Of a DNA stretch of 39,114 nucleotides, positions 9,565 through 18,084 are shown in pieces. Position numbers and translations under genes: made by a program. Within the stretch, counting starts at the first letter, position 1. Each line of letters opens with the position of its first letter. Location: the NCBI GenBank assembly GCA_017642965.1, contig JAEPOJ010000017.1, positions 39,764-78,877 on the forward strand, given 5' to 3'. The DNA comes from Phycisphaerales bacterium. Lineage in GTDB: Bacteria; Planctomycetota; Phycisphaerae; Phycisphaerales; UBA1924. The notes under the pieces were generated by a model. It saw only the letters and a list, made by a program, of their open reading frames with translations. It did not search any database and was not told where the DNA came from.

Positions 9565-9595
9565 CCGCGTACGCTTGGGAAAGGAGCGCATCACC

Positions 9596-10828
9596 GTGAC
9601 CGAGCCCGGACATCACGCACTGCCATCGTCGCGCAAACGCGTCATCGTGCTCGGCAGCACCGGATCCATCGGCACGCAAACGCTCGACGTCATCGCCCAC
9701 CTCAACGGCCTGCACAAGCGCCACGAGTACGCCACACGCTACGAGGTCGTCGGGCTCGCCGCCGGCTCCGACCACAAAGCCCTCCTCGCGCAGGCACAGC
9801 AGTGGGGCGTGCAGGACATCGCGCTGCGAACCGCCCCGGACACCACCCCCCAAGGGCTCAAGCTCCGCACAGGACCCGACGCCGCCACCCGCCTCGTCGA
9901 CGACGTCGACTGCGACCTCGTCGTCGGCGCCATCGTCGGCATCGCCGGGCTCCGCTCCGTGCTCCGCGCCGTCGAGATCGGCACCGACGTTGCCCTCGCC
10001 AACAAGGAATCGCTCGTCGCCGCCGGCTCGCTCGTCACCCGAGCCGCATTCGAGTCCGGCGCCCGCCTGCTCCCCCTCGACTCCGAGCACGCCGGCATAT
10101 GGCAATGCCTGGCCGCGCTCGACCGCCACCACCCATGCCCGCCGCTGCACGCACCCGACTGCGTCTCACGCGTCGTCCTCACCGCCTCAGGCGGCGCCTT
10201 CCGCGACAGGTCCCGAGATCAGATCGAGCACGCCACACCCCAGGACGCGCTCAACCACCCGAACTGGGACATGGGCGCCAAGGTCACCATCGATTCGGCC
10301 ACGCTCATGAACAAGGCCCTCGAGCTCCTCGAAGCCCACTGGCTCTTCGGGCTTCCCTCCAAACGCCTCGGCGCGGTCATCCACCCCCAGTCCATCGTCC
10401 ACGCCATGATCGAGTGCGCCGACTGCTCCGTCATCGCACAGCTCGGCGCACCGGACATGAAGGCACCCATCCAGCACGCCCTCTGCGACGCCCACCGCCC
10501 GCCAAGCTGCGCCCCAAAGCTCGACGTCACCAGAATGGGCAACCTCGACTTCGCGCAGATCGACCCAGCCCGCTACCCCGCCATCGCCCTCGCCATGCAC
10601 GCCATCGACGCCGGCGGCGATGCCGGCGCCGCCCTCAACGCCGCCAACGAGCACGCCGTCAATGTCTTTATGAACGAAGATCTCCCCTTCGGCCAGATCG
10701 ACCGCTGCGTCGAGCACGTCATGTCCGCCTGGAACACATCGCCCATACGCACACTCGACGACGTGCTCAACGCCGACAAGCACGCCCGCGCTCTCGCCGA
10801 CGAATACTGCAGCGTGAAGGGCGCCTGA
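9596..10828 (+). CDS. dxr: 1-deoxy-D-xylulose 5-phosphate reductoisomerase
   Basis: Second enzyme of the MEP isoprenoid pathway, converting DXP to MEP with NADPH; cytoplasmic. I chose the GTG at 9596 because AAGGAG (9581-9586) lies 9 bases before it and the family's NADPH motif VLGSTGSIGTQTLDVI follows within 20 residues. The frame is open far upstream, but there it only shadows rne. Other family motifs: LANKESLVAAG, LPLDSEHAGIWQ (metal and substrate), LTASGGAFR, NWDMGAKVTIDSATLMNKALE and HPQSIVHAMIE. Length 410 is near the family norm, with a slightly longer N-terminus. It lies 31 bases after rne and 5 bases before the next gene, so probably the same operon. Dxr is the fosmidomycin target in characterised species. 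Confidence 0.95.
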   Translation: MTEPGHHALPSSRKRVIVLGSTGSIGTQTLDVIAHLNGLHKRHEYATRYEVVGLAAGSDHKALLAQAQQWGVQDIALRTAPDTTPQGLKLRTGPDAATRLVDDVDCDLVVGAIVGIAGLRSVLRAVEIGTDVALANKESLVAAGSLVTRAAFESGARLLPLDSEHAGIWQCLAALDRHHPCPPLHAPDCVSRVVLTASGGAFRDRSRDQIEHATPQDALNHPNWDMGAKVTIDSATLMNKALELLEAHWLFGLPSKRLGAVIHPQSIVHAMIECADCSVIAQLGAPDMKAPIQHALCDAHRPPSCAPKLDVTRMGNLDFAQIDPARYPAIALAMHAIDAGGDAGAALNAANEHAVNVFMNEDLPFGQIDRCVEHVMSAWNTSPIRTLDDVLNADKHARALADEYCSVKGA

Positions 10829-10833
10829 TCCGC

Positions 10834-12645
10834 ATGAGCAGACGCACGCCCAACGCACCCAAGCTCACCCCGGCGCAGCGACAGCAGCTCCACCAGAAGC
10901 TCGCCTCCATCATGCAGTCCATACAAGCCGGGCAGCTCCAGCACGCCAACGCCGCGCTCACCCCCATCCTCCGCAAGCACCCCGCGCTCCCCGAGGTCAA
11001 CCACGTCGCCGCAGGCCTGAGCGCCGCCATGAACGAGAACGACCGCGCGCTCTACTACGCCCAGCGCGCCGCCCAGCTCGCCCCAGACACCGCCGAATAC
11101 CTCGCCGGGCTCGGCTCCGTCCTCCTCAAGCAGGACAAGCACGAGCAGGCCATCGACGCCTTCACCAGAGCCCTCACGCTCGCCCCCGACCTCACAGACA
11201 TCCGGGTTCCCCTCGCCACCGCACAGATGCAGGCCGGCCACATCAACGACGCGCGCCAAACCTTCCGCGCCGTCCTCGACGCCAACCCAGCACACCTCGA
11301 AGCCGCAAACAACCTCGCCCTCCTCGAGTCCGACCTCGCCCACGCAGACCGCGCCATCGACATCATCAACCAAGCCCTCACGCACCACCCCGAGCACCCC
11401 ATGCTCCTCGATGCGCTCTGCATGTTCGCCTGCTACTCCGACACATTGTCTCCCGACGAGGTCGCCGCCATCCACCAGCGCTTCGGCAAGGCCGTCGAAT
11501 CCCGCGTCCGCCCACAGACCAACCACACCAACACACCCGACCCCGACCGGCGCATCCGCATCGCCTTCGTCTCGCCGGACCTCCGCACCCACTCCATCGC
11601 CTACTTCACCCAGCCCATCATCGAGCACCTCGACCGCAGCCGCTTCGAGGTCCACCTCTACCACACCGCGCACACGACCGACGCCATGTCCGACCGCCTC
11701 CGCGCATCCTGCGACCACTGGCACGCCTGCACCCAAGGCATCGCCCAGACCCACAAGCAGATCGCCGCAGACGCCCCAGACATCCTCGTCGAGCTCAACG
11801 GCCACTTCGCCGCCAACCTGCTCCCCATGTTCGCCGCGAAGCCCGCACCCGTCTCCGTCACCATGATCGGCTACGCCAACACCACCGGCCTCTCCACCAT
11901 CGACGCACGCATCATCGACGACACCACCGACCCCGCGCCCCAATCCGACGCCTGGGCCACAGAATCACTCGTCCGCGTCCCGGGCTGCTTCCTCTGCTAC
12001 CGCCCACCAGCCGACGCCCCGACCTGCAAAGACCCCGACCCCGCACGCCCCTTCACCTTCGGCTCCTTCAACGACCTCCGAAAGATGTCCCCCAGCTGCA
12101 TCCAGACCTGGGCCGACATCCTCACACAATGCCCCGCCTCAAGGCTCGTGCTCAAAACCGCACGCCTCGGGCAACACGCCGCGCGCGAGGACCTCCTCGA
12201 ACGATTCGCCGCCCGCAACATCGACACCGCACGCATCGAGCTCCTCGCCTCCACCCCGACGGTGCACGACCACCTCGACCTCTACAACCAAATCGACTGC
12301 GCACTCGACACCTTCCCATACACCGGCACCACCACCACCTGCGAGGCCATGCACATGGGCGTGCCCACCGTCACGCTCCTCGGCCAATCCCACGCCGGGC
12401 GCGTCAGCGCCTCGCTCATGCACGCCACCGACACCCAGGACTGGATCGCCCAGAGCCCTGAGCAGTACATCCAGCGCGCCATAGCCGCCCACGATCAGGG
12501 CCCGCGCTCAGCGCAGAACCGCAACTCACTCCGAGAACAGCTCGCCGCCTCCCCGCTCTGCGACGAGCAGGCCTACGCATCAAAGATCGCCGACGCGTTC
12601 CAGAACCTCTGGCATGGCTGGTGCGACACGAAAGGAGCCAACTGA
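10834..12645 (+). CDS. TPR protein with O-GlcNAc-transferase-like (GT41) catalytic domain
   Basis: A 603-residue protein. Residues 10-225 are tetratricopeptide-like helical repeats (for example ALYYAQRAAQLAPDTAEYL and AIDAFTRALTLAPD). Residues 245-595 match the SPINDLY/OGT glycosyltransferase domain: RIAFVSPDLRTHSIAYF, an inner domain with LVELNGH, GSFNDLRKMSP (nucleotide-sugar loop), and DTFPYTGTTTTCEAMHMGVPTVTLLG, then HAGRVSASLM. This domain transfers a sugar from a UDP-sugar, often onto protein Ser/Thr; the TPRs normally choose the substrate. There is no signal peptide, so it should act in the cytoplasm. The stop overlaps the start of a sulfotransferase gene (TGATG), so the two are translationally coupled and probably modify the same molecule (inference). 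Confidence 0.85.
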   Translation: MSRRTPNAPKLTPAQRQQLHQKLASIMQSIQAGQLQHANAALTPILRKHPALPEVNHVAAGLSAAMNENDRALYYAQRAAQLAPDTAEYLAGLGSVLLKQDKHEQAIDAFTRALTLAPDLTDIRVPLATAQMQAGHINDARQTFRAVLDANPAHLEAANNLALLESDLAHADRAIDIINQALTHHPEHPMLLDALCMFACYSDTLSPDEVAAIHQRFGKAVESRVRPQTNHTNTPDPDRRIRIAFVSPDLRTHSIAYFTQPIIEHLDRSRFEVHLYHTAHTTDAMSDRLRASCDHWHACTQGIAQTHKQIAADAPDILVELNGHFAANLLPMFAAKPAPVSVTMIGYANTTGLSTIDARIIDDTTDPAPQSDAWATESLVRVPGCFLCYRPPADAPTCKDPDPARPFTFGSFNDLRKMSPSCIQTWADILTQCPASRLVLKTARLGQHAAREDLLERFAARNIDTARIELLASTPTVHDHLDLYNQIDCALDTFPYTGTTTTCEAMHMGVPTVTLLGQSHAGRVSASLMHATDTQDWIAQSPEQYIQRAIAAHDQGPRSAQNRNSLREQLAASPLCDEQAYASKIADAFQNLWHGWCDTKGAN

Positions 12646-13424
12646 TGGGCATCGTCTGGCTCGCCTCCTACCCCAAGTCCGGCAACACCTGGCTCCGCTT
12701 CCTCCTCTACAGCGCCATGTTCGGCCCACCCGAGCAATCCCTCGACATCGCGCGCAAGCTCCCCGACGTCCACCGCCCACTCCCAACAGACGTCATGAAC
12801 GACCAGCGCATCATCGCAAAGACCCACTTCGCCTTCTCCGACAAGCACCCCAAGGCCGCCGAGACCGAGCGTGCCGTGCTCATCGTCCGCCACCCACGAG
12901 ACGTCCTCTTCTCCGCGCTCAACTACCGCCGCCTCTCCGGGCTCACCACCGCCCAGATGACCGACGCCCAGTACGCACGCCACTTCATCGGCAACCTCGG
13001 CGACCCCGAGTTTAAGGCCCAGGGCTTCGGCACCTGGCAACAGCACGTCAGCTCATGGGCCGACCAGGACCGCTTCCCCGTCCACGTCCTCAAGTACGAG
13101 CAGCTCAAGGCAGACACCGCACACCACCTCCGCGCCGTGCTCGACTTCCTCGAGATCAGCGCCGAAGACAGCGCCATCGACGACGCCGTCAAGGCCAGCT
13201 CCTTCGACTCGATGCGCGCCATGGAGATCCGCGAAAAACACCAGAACGCGAAAAATCCCAAGTCCCAATCGCTCTTCGTCGGCACCGCCCAGTCACGCCA
13301 GTCCGGCACCTACTTCATGAACGCCGGCAAGTCAGGCAACTCGCTCCGCACCATCTCGCCAGACCTCGAGTCCGCCTTCAACAAGGCATTCGAGCAGCCC
13401 ATGCAGCAATACGGCTACGAGTAA
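12645..13424 (+). CDS. PAPS-dependent sulfotransferase family protein
   Basis: The 259-residue protein has the classic sulfotransferase layout. The 5'-phosphosulfate loop is SYPKSGNTWLRFLL (8-21), AKTHFAF follows with His61 in the place of the catalytic base, and the 3'-phosphate site is VLIVRHPRDVLFSALNYRR (78-96). The C-terminal region has the expected GKSG...LRTISPDL stretch, where the family keeps a Gly/Lys motif. It should move sulfate from PAPS to a hydroxyl or amine of a carbohydrate or protein. AAAGGAG lies just before the ATG at 12645, which overlaps the stop of the OGT-like gene. It converges on another sulfotransferase-like gene with 14 bases between. Confidence 0.85.
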   Translation: MGIVWLASYPKSGNTWLRFLLYSAMFGPPEQSLDIARKLPDVHRPLPTDVMNDQRIIAKTHFAFSDKHPKAAETERAVLIVRHPRDVLFSALNYRRLSGLTTAQMTDAQYARHFIGNLGDPEFKAQGFGTWQQHVSSWADQDRFPVHVLKYEQLKADTAHHLRAVLDFLEISAEDSAIDDAVKASSFDSMRAMEIREKHQNAKNPKSQSLFVGTAQSRQSGTYFMNAGKSGNSLRTISPDLESAFNKAFEQPMQQYGYE

Positions 13425-13438
13425 ACCACCGCCGCCAC

Positions 13439-14233
13439 TCAGGGCTCGTACCCCATGATCGCGCACGCCCGCTGGTAGTCCCCGTTCGCGCGGAACCGCT
13501 CCACCAACGCCCCGTCCACCTCCTTGCGGGGCATGTGCACGATCTCCTTCTTCTGCGAACCACGACCAAGCGAGGGCACCGTGTCGCCCGTGATCGTTGT
13601 GTACGCGTGCCACTTGTCGCGGTACCCCGCATCAAACTCCAGATCCAGATCATCGCACAACCCACGCAGCACCGCGTCCGGGTCCTTCGTGAAGTCCTCG
13701 TACCGGTGGAACCCGTTGCCCTCCGCGAACTCCGCGAACCGCAGGCACCCCTCGCAATACTTCTCGAACACAAGGTGCGGCTGCACCACGCCCAGCTGGA
13801 TCAGCGACAGGTACTGATCGATCGGGTGACGCGTGGTCACCGCGCAACGCACGTCGTACACCGCCTCGATCGCGTCACGCAGCATGAACCCGTGCTTGGG
13901 CTGCATCACCGGCACACCGATGTAGTCCACGTGCGACCAGTCACGAAGCACCAGCGTCTGCCCCCGCTCCCTCGCCCGCGCGTCGCACAAGCTCACAAAC
14001 TGCGCCACGCTCGGCGGGCGAACCTTCCACCGCAGCATGTCCTTCTTCCCGATCAGCCCGAACCACTTGCCCGCCTGCATCATCGGGTTCGTCGTCTTCA
14101 GGTCCGCCGGGTGGATCTCGCTGATCAGCGTCACACCGTCCATGCACCCGATGCACTTGCCCACCAGCGTGCCGCCAGAGCGCGCCAGGTTCCGGATCAC
14201 ACGCATCACCGGCTTCTTCGTCTCAGCCATCAT
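13439..14233 (-). CDS. Second sulfotransferase-like protein
   Basis: A 264-residue protein (from the ATG at 14233; the next codon is also ATG, and a TTG lies just upstream). The N-terminal loop RNLARSGGTLVGKCI resembles a 5'-phosphosulfate loop, and AVTTRHPIDQYLSLIQLG matches the 3'-phosphate motif RxP(x)DxxxS. Between them are a DRWS-like segment and a Cys-rich patch (EKYCEGCLRF). The family match is weaker than for the neighbour at 12645, so a related P-loop nucleotide-binding role is possible. The ATG overlaps the epimerase stop by one base (TGATG), so it is translated with the epimerase. Together they suggest synthesis and sulfation of a uronic-acid-containing glycan (inference). Confidence 0.7.
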   Translation of the reverse strand: MMAETKKPVMRVIRNLARSGGTLVGKCIGCMDGVTLISEIHPADLKTTNPMMQAGKWFGLIGKKDMLRWKVRPPSVAQFVSLCDARARERGQTLVLRDWSHVDYIGVPVMQPKHGFMLRDAIEAVYDVRCAVTTRHPIDQYLSLIQLGVVQPHLVFEKYCEGCLRFAEFAEGNGFHRYEDFTKDPDAVLRGLCDDLDLEFDAGYRDKWHAYTTITGDTVPSLGRGSQKKEIVHMPRKEVDGALVERFRANGDYQRACAIMGYEP

Positions 14234-15234
14234 CAAGCCCCCGTGCCCTGATCACCAACCAGCCCAACATCACGCATCCACGCGAACTGCCGCGCGATTC
14301 CGTCCTCGATCGACGTGGTGGGGGCGTACCCCAGCTCCGCCCGGCTGCGCGACAGGTCCGCCCACGTCCGGTCCACGTCGCCCGCCTGCATCCCCATCTG
14401 CTCGATCACCGCTTCCCGCCCAACCACACGCTCCACCGCGCCGATCAGCTCGTTCAGCGTGATCGGATGATCACCGCCCAGGTTCCAGATGCGATACCCA
14501 TGATCGCCGATCCGCTCGTACGCGCTCAGCACGCCCGCAACGATGTCATCGATATACGTGTAGTCCCGGCTCGTCGTCCCATCCCCGAACTTGCTGATCG
14601 TCTCGCCTCGCGACACCCGCTCAAGAAACAGGCTGATCGCCAGGTCCGGACGCTGCCCCGGCCCGAAGACCGTAAAGAACCGCAGCATCGCCACCGCCAT
14701 CCCCGTCAGGCGATGGTGCGTCTCGCCGATCAGCTCGCACGCACGCTTCGTCGCGGCATACGGCGAGATCGGGTGCTCAACCGAGTCCTCCTCGCCAAAC
14801 GGCGTCTTCGTGTTGTTCCCGTACACGCTGCTCGAAGAGGCGCACACCACACGAGCGCAACCAGCCGCGCTCGCCGCGCTCAGCACACGCTGCGTGCCAA
14901 CCACGTTCGCCAGCGCGTACCCGCCCGGGTCCTCGATGCTTGGCCGCACGCCCGCCTTCGCCGCAAGGTGGATCACGCCCGTCACGCCAGCATCGCGCAT
15001 GATCGTCTCGATCGTCCCCGCTCCCGTGATGTCGACCTCGTGCCAGACAAACCGCTCTGGGTGCGCTCCGATCAGCGCATCGTGGTTCAGCCGCTTGCGA
15101 TCCGGGTCATAGAACGGATCGAGGTTGTCCACCCCGACCACCCGCGCACCACGAGACAACAACGCGCCGCACACGTGCGAGCCAATAAACCCCGCGCTGC
15201 CCGTCACCAGGATCCGCTCACTGTCCATCTGCAT
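14233..15234 (-). CDS. NAD-dependent nucleotide-sugar epimerase (UDP-glucuronate 4-epimerase-like)
   Basis: A 333-residue extended short-chain dehydrogenase. The NAD loop TGSAGFIGSH lies at 11-20, followed by VDNLDPFYDPDRKRLN, a motif typical of the CapI/UDP-glucuronate 4-epimerase group. HLAAKAGVRPSIEDP lies near 89-103, the Ser of SSSSVYG at 133-139, and the catalytic YAATK at 159-163. FFTVFGPGQRPDLAISLF and FGDGTTSRDYTYIDDI complete the pattern. It should interconvert UDP-glucuronate and UDP-galacturonate or a similar pair. Met1 (15234) and Met3 (15228) are both possible starts. Upstream on its own strand lies a perfect-looking intrinsic terminator (15330-15368), which may act as an attenuator for this gene and the sulfotransferase-like gene after it. 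Confidence 0.88.
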   Translation of the reverse strand: MQMDSERILVTGSAGFIGSHVCGALLSRGARVVGVDNLDPFYDPDRKRLNHDALIGAHPERFVWHEVDITGAGTIETIMRDAGVTGVIHLAAKAGVRPSIEDPGGYALANVVGTQRVLSAASAAGCARVVCASSSSVYGNNTKTPFGEEDSVEHPISPYAATKRACELIGETHHRLTGMAVAMLRFFTVFGPGQRPDLAISLFLERVSRGETISKFGDGTTSRDYTYIDDIVAGVLSAYERIGDHGYRIWNLGGDHPITLNELIGAVERVVGREAVIEQMGMQAGDVDRTWADLSRSRAELGYAPTTSIEDGIARQFAWMRDVGLVGDQGTGA

Positions 15235-15619
15235 CCGCGCCTACTCCGATCAATCTCAACAGGAAGAAGATGGTAAACACCCAACACACCAACGCGGGCA
15301 CTCCGCAACGCGCAACGCACAAACCAACCAAAAAAAAGCAGGGCGCCATGTGTCCAAGGCGCCCCGCTGGAGGAGAGAGAGATCTGTATACAAGGTAGAA
15401 ACTTTCTTGCAGGCAAGTACATATATCGACTTACTCCGGTCAAAGTTTGTCTAAATTAACGGCAAATCCCTATGCCCAGGGGTTTGTTCGGGTTGTTTTC
15501 TGCGCCCTCTTTGTGGATACATACGCTTGGTTATCCGACAAACGGACGATAAAGTAGTCCCTCATCAGCACTTCGCGGCCGTGTGCTGACGCCGCGCTTA
15601 CACGGATACACTCCCGACC
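15235..15619. other. Intergenic region between epimerase and ybeY with leader/terminator structure
   Basis: A 385-base gap, AT-richer than its surroundings at 15405-15565. It holds a minus-strand intrinsic terminator (15330-15368) and a candidate ybeY promoter (TTGGTT at 15528-15533, 17-base spacer, TAAAGT at 15551-15556). Just before ybeY a hairpin pairs CAGCAC (15567-15572) with GTGCTG (15584-15589). No credible coding frame is seen; short frames here lack ribosome-binding sites. Confidence 0.5.
15330..15368 (-). terminator. Intrinsic terminator or attenuator in the epimerase leader
   Basis: On the minus strand an 11-bp stem pairs AGCGGGGCGCC with GGCGCCCTGCT around a 10-base loop, followed directly by eight T (A run at 15330-15337 on plus). 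One pair is a G-T wobble on the minus strand but an A-C mismatch on plus, which favours the minus-strand RNA. No minus-strand gene ends here: the epimerase starts about 95 bases downstream. It is therefore either a leader attenuator or the 3' end of a small RNA starting around 15450-15550. Confidence 0.7.
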
Positions 15620-16195
15620 ATGCCCACGACGGACGAACCCGATCGATCTTCGATGCCTCCACAGGAGGCCGAAGACCAACCCCCCCCGAGCCATCGATCA
15701 CGCGCCCAAGCCGCAACGATCGAGCTGCATGTTGAGAACGCCTGCGCCGCGCTCTCGCCAATATCACTGCAGCAACTCATCACCGACACACGCCGCGTCC
15801 TCGCCCTGCTCCCAAACACGGGCTCCGTCCGCGTCCGCATCGTCGACGACGCAGAGATGATCGAGGCCCACAAGCGCTACTGCGACCTCGACACCACCAC
15901 CGACGTCCTCACCTTCGACCTCGCGTCACACGACACCGACTTCCAGAGCAAGGCCCTCGACACCGACCTCATCGTCTGCGCCGACGAAGCAAACCGCCAG
16001 GCACTGCGGCGCGACCACCCCATCACGCACGAGCTCCTCCTCTACATCATCCACGGCGTGCTCCACTGCCTCGGTCACGACGACCACGACGACGACGCGT
16101 TCGCACGCATGCACGCACGCGAGGACCAGCTCCTCACCGCCGCCGGCATCGGCCCAGTCTTCTCCGCGGACCTCAAAGAGGAGCGCCGCTCATGA
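15620..16195 (+). CDS. ybeY: Endoribonuclease YbeY (16S rRNA maturation)
   Basis: Zinc metalloprotein for 16S rRNA 3'-end processing and ribosome quality control; cytoplasmic. The diagnostic motif reads HGVLHCLGHDDH (145-156): His145 and His149 are ligands, and the third comes from the GHDDH stretch, a variant also seen in other YbeY proteins (GYDDH). The preceding region has DDAEMIEAHKRYCDLDTTTDVLTFDL (76-101), matching the family's TDVLSFP segment. At 191 residues it is longer than the typical 150-165, because of a Pro-rich extension of about 33 residues at the N-terminus. The ATG at 15620 has no clear ribosome-binding site. The stop overlaps the next start by 4 bases (ATGA); ybeY next to a CorC-type gene is a common bacterial arrangement. 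Confidence 0.92.
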   Translation: MPTTDEPDRSSMPPQEAEDQPPPSHRSRAQAATIELHVENACAALSPISLQQLITDTRRVLALLPNTGSVRVRIVDDAEMIEAHKRYCDLDTTTDVLTFDLASHDTDFQSKALDTDLIVCADEANRQALRRDHPITHELLLYIIHGVLHCLGHDDHDDDAFARMHAREDQLLTAAGIGPVFSADLKEERRS

Positions 16196-17529
16196 TGGCC
16201 GGATGGTGGCTCATCGGCGCACTCGCCTGCGTCCTGCTCGCCGCGTTCTTCGCCGCGCTCGAGCTCGCGCTGCACACGCTCTCACGCGTACGCATGAGCG
16301 CCGAGCTCGACGACGAGCACCCGCACCGACAACGCATCGAGACCATCCTCGACGACGTCGCCGGACACGCCGCGTCGCTCTCCGTCTTCACCATCACCTG
16401 CCGCCTCAGCGCCGCCGTCTGCTTCGTCTTCTGGGCGTCAAACATGCGCCACGAGGAAGCGCCCAGCGTCGTCAGCATCATCCTCGGGCTCGCCGTCGGC
16501 GCCGTCCTCATCTGGGTCGGCTCCGTCCTCGTCCCCATGGGCGTCGCCACGCACGCCGGCGAGACCGCCCTCGCGCGCCTCGCACCCGTCGCACGCGCCA
16601 CGCACCTCGTCATGGTCCCCTTCCTCCCCTCCCAGCGATTCCTCGCCGAGGTCGTACGCCGACTCGTCGGCGCCGAGAAGAACACCAGGGACCTCAACAT
16701 CAGCGCCTCCGACCTCCGCTCCATCGTCGACGACGACGAGGTCGAGTCACGCCTCGACGAGACCGAACGAGACATGCTCGAGGCCGTCGTCGAGTTCCGC
16801 TCGACCTCCGTCGAGCAGATCATGACCCCCCGCACCGAGATCGACGCCCTCCAATACACCGACGATCTCACCGAGGTCATGCGCTTCGTCGACGAGCACG
16901 GCCACTCACGCATCCCCGTCTACCGAGAGGACCTCGACCACATCGAGGGCATCCTCTACGCCAAGGACCTCCTCCGCTGGATCACCACACACGGCCAGGA
17001 CGGATCACCTTTCGTCCTCTCCGACGTCACTCGCGAGCCAACCTTCGTCCCCGAAACCAAAACCGTCCGCGAGCTCCTCGCCCAGCTCCTCGCCGCGCAG
17101 GTCCACATCGCCATCATCCTCGACGAGTACGGCGGCAACTCCGGCCTTGTCACCATGGAGGACATCGTCGAAGAGATCTTCGGCGAGATCCAGGACGAGT
17201 ACGAAGACCCCGAAGACCCCTCCGGCAACATCCAGCTCGACCCAACCACCAAGGCCGCAACCATCGACGCCCGCACCGAGATCGACGACGCCAACGACGA
17301 GCTCGAAGCCATCGGCCTCGAACTCCCCGAATCCGACGACTACGACACCGTCTCCGGCTTCGTCAACACCACCCTCGGCCGCATCCCCGAAACCGGCGAG
17401 GAGATCGACCTCCCCATGATGAAGATCGACATCCTCGAAGCCGAACCCACCCGAGTCGTCCGAGTCCGCATCACCCGCGTCGACGTCCCCGACGAACTCA
17501 ACGAGTTCTCCACCCAGAACGCCAAGTAA
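16192..17529 (+). CDS. CNNM/CorC-type (hemolysin-C-like) membrane protein with DUF21, CBS pair and CorC_HlyC domains
   Basis: A 445-residue protein. Three or four hydrophobic segments (about 5-20, 62-82, 95-120, and a weaker one near 135-150) form the DUF21 domain. Next comes ETERDMLEAVVEFRSTSVEQIMTPRTEIDAL, the standard entry to the CBS pair (about 205-330), with HSRIPVYREDLDHIEGILYAKDLL and AQVHIAIILDEYGGNSGLVTMEDIVEEIFGEIQDEY. The C-terminal CorC_HlyC domain follows (about 345-440, with YDTVSGFVNTTLGRIPETGE). The family is linked to Mg2+/Co2+ efflux or homeostasis. The start is the ATG overlapping the ybeY stop (16192); a second ATG follows directly. Confidence 0.9.
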   Translation: MMAGWWLIGALACVLLAAFFAALELALHTLSRVRMSAELDDEHPHRQRIETILDDVAGHAASLSVFTITCRLSAAVCFVFWASNMRHEEAPSVVSIILGLAVGAVLIWVGSVLVPMGVATHAGETALARLAPVARATHLVMVPFLPSQRFLAEVVRRLVGAEKNTRDLNISASDLRSIVDDDEVESRLDETERDMLEAVVEFRSTSVEQIMTPRTEIDALQYTDDLTEVMRFVDEHGHSRIPVYREDLDHIEGILYAKDLLRWITTHGQDGSPFVLSDVTREPTFVPETKTVRELLAQLLAAQVHIAIILDEYGGNSGLVTMEDIVEEIFGEIQDEYEDPEDPSGNIQLDPTTKAATIDARTEIDDANDELEAIGLELPESDDYDTVSGFVNTTLGRIPETGEEIDLPMMKIDILEAEPTRVVRVRITRVDVPDELNEFSTQNAK

Positions 17530-18084
17530 CACCGCCGGCAATCTCCGATTCCGGGTGCCACCACTCGCCGCAACGCGGCGCAATGGGTGTCTTGACTACC
17601 CACTTCCCACGCACCAGCGCCAGGGGTCTCTCTTATTCTTCCCGACCATCTCGCCTCCCCCGCACCCCGCCTCTGGCGGAACGGTGGGGATCCCCCAACA
17701 ACCATGCGCACTCATCTGGGTGCCCGTACTCGCCGCGCAGCGGCGCAGTGCGGCTCTCGTCCCTCCCCGCGATCCGCCTATGGCGGACGAGGGAGGTGGT
17801 CAGCCATATGCGGATCGGAGGGGTATTTGTAAACCTCTCGCACACCGACCAACCCCAACACGAAGACACCCCCTCCGTCACGCCGAAGACGCCGTGCCAC
17901 CTCCCCGCGGGGCGCAGGGAGGGACAGCATCGAACCACTCCCCTTGGCCCGGTCCCCAGCTTCGACCCATCCCAGACGGACAAAGCAGGAACGGCCACCC
18001 CCGACAACCCACCCCTCTTCCCCATTGCCTATTGCCTATTGCCTATTGCCCATTGCCTCTCTCCCCCCCTCCCTACCATCCCCA
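17530..18084. repeat. Composite repeat island between the CNNM-type gene and cysS
   Basis: This 555-base gap has no gene. It contains two copies of module F (GGGTGCC...ACTCGCCGC with the hairpin CGCCGC/GCGGCG; about 17555-17590 and 17718-17755). It also holds degenerate forward copies of the two-hairpin element (about 17649-17700 and 17756-17832) and one inverted copy (about 17866-17927), the only inverted copy left of 28 kb. The block ends in a tandem array of ATTGCCTATTGCC-type units (module E, 18021-18058). The array ends 26 bases before the cysS ATG. These modules recur elsewhere in the window in a similar order. Confidence 0.8.

Noticed and set aside
8771..9595. Upstream extension of the dxr frame
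   Set aside because: It runs inside rne in another frame with Arg/Pro/Ser-rich nonsense; the ribosome-binding site and family start support GTG at 9596.
10573..11943. Long open frame of 456 codons on the minus strand opposite dxr and the OGT-like gene
   Set aside because: Gly/Val/Glu-rich composition typical of an antisense shadow of high-GC coding DNA; the plus-strand genes match known families.
15378..15430. GTTTCTACC on the minus strand, resembling the purine riboswitch core
   Set aside because: The P1 and P3 stems of the purine aptamer cannot be formed around it; likely chance.
15511..15540. DnaA-box-like TTTGTGGATA and TTATCC in an AT-rich gap
   Set aside because: Only one close match and one partial match, and the strand skew does not change here, so no support for an origin.
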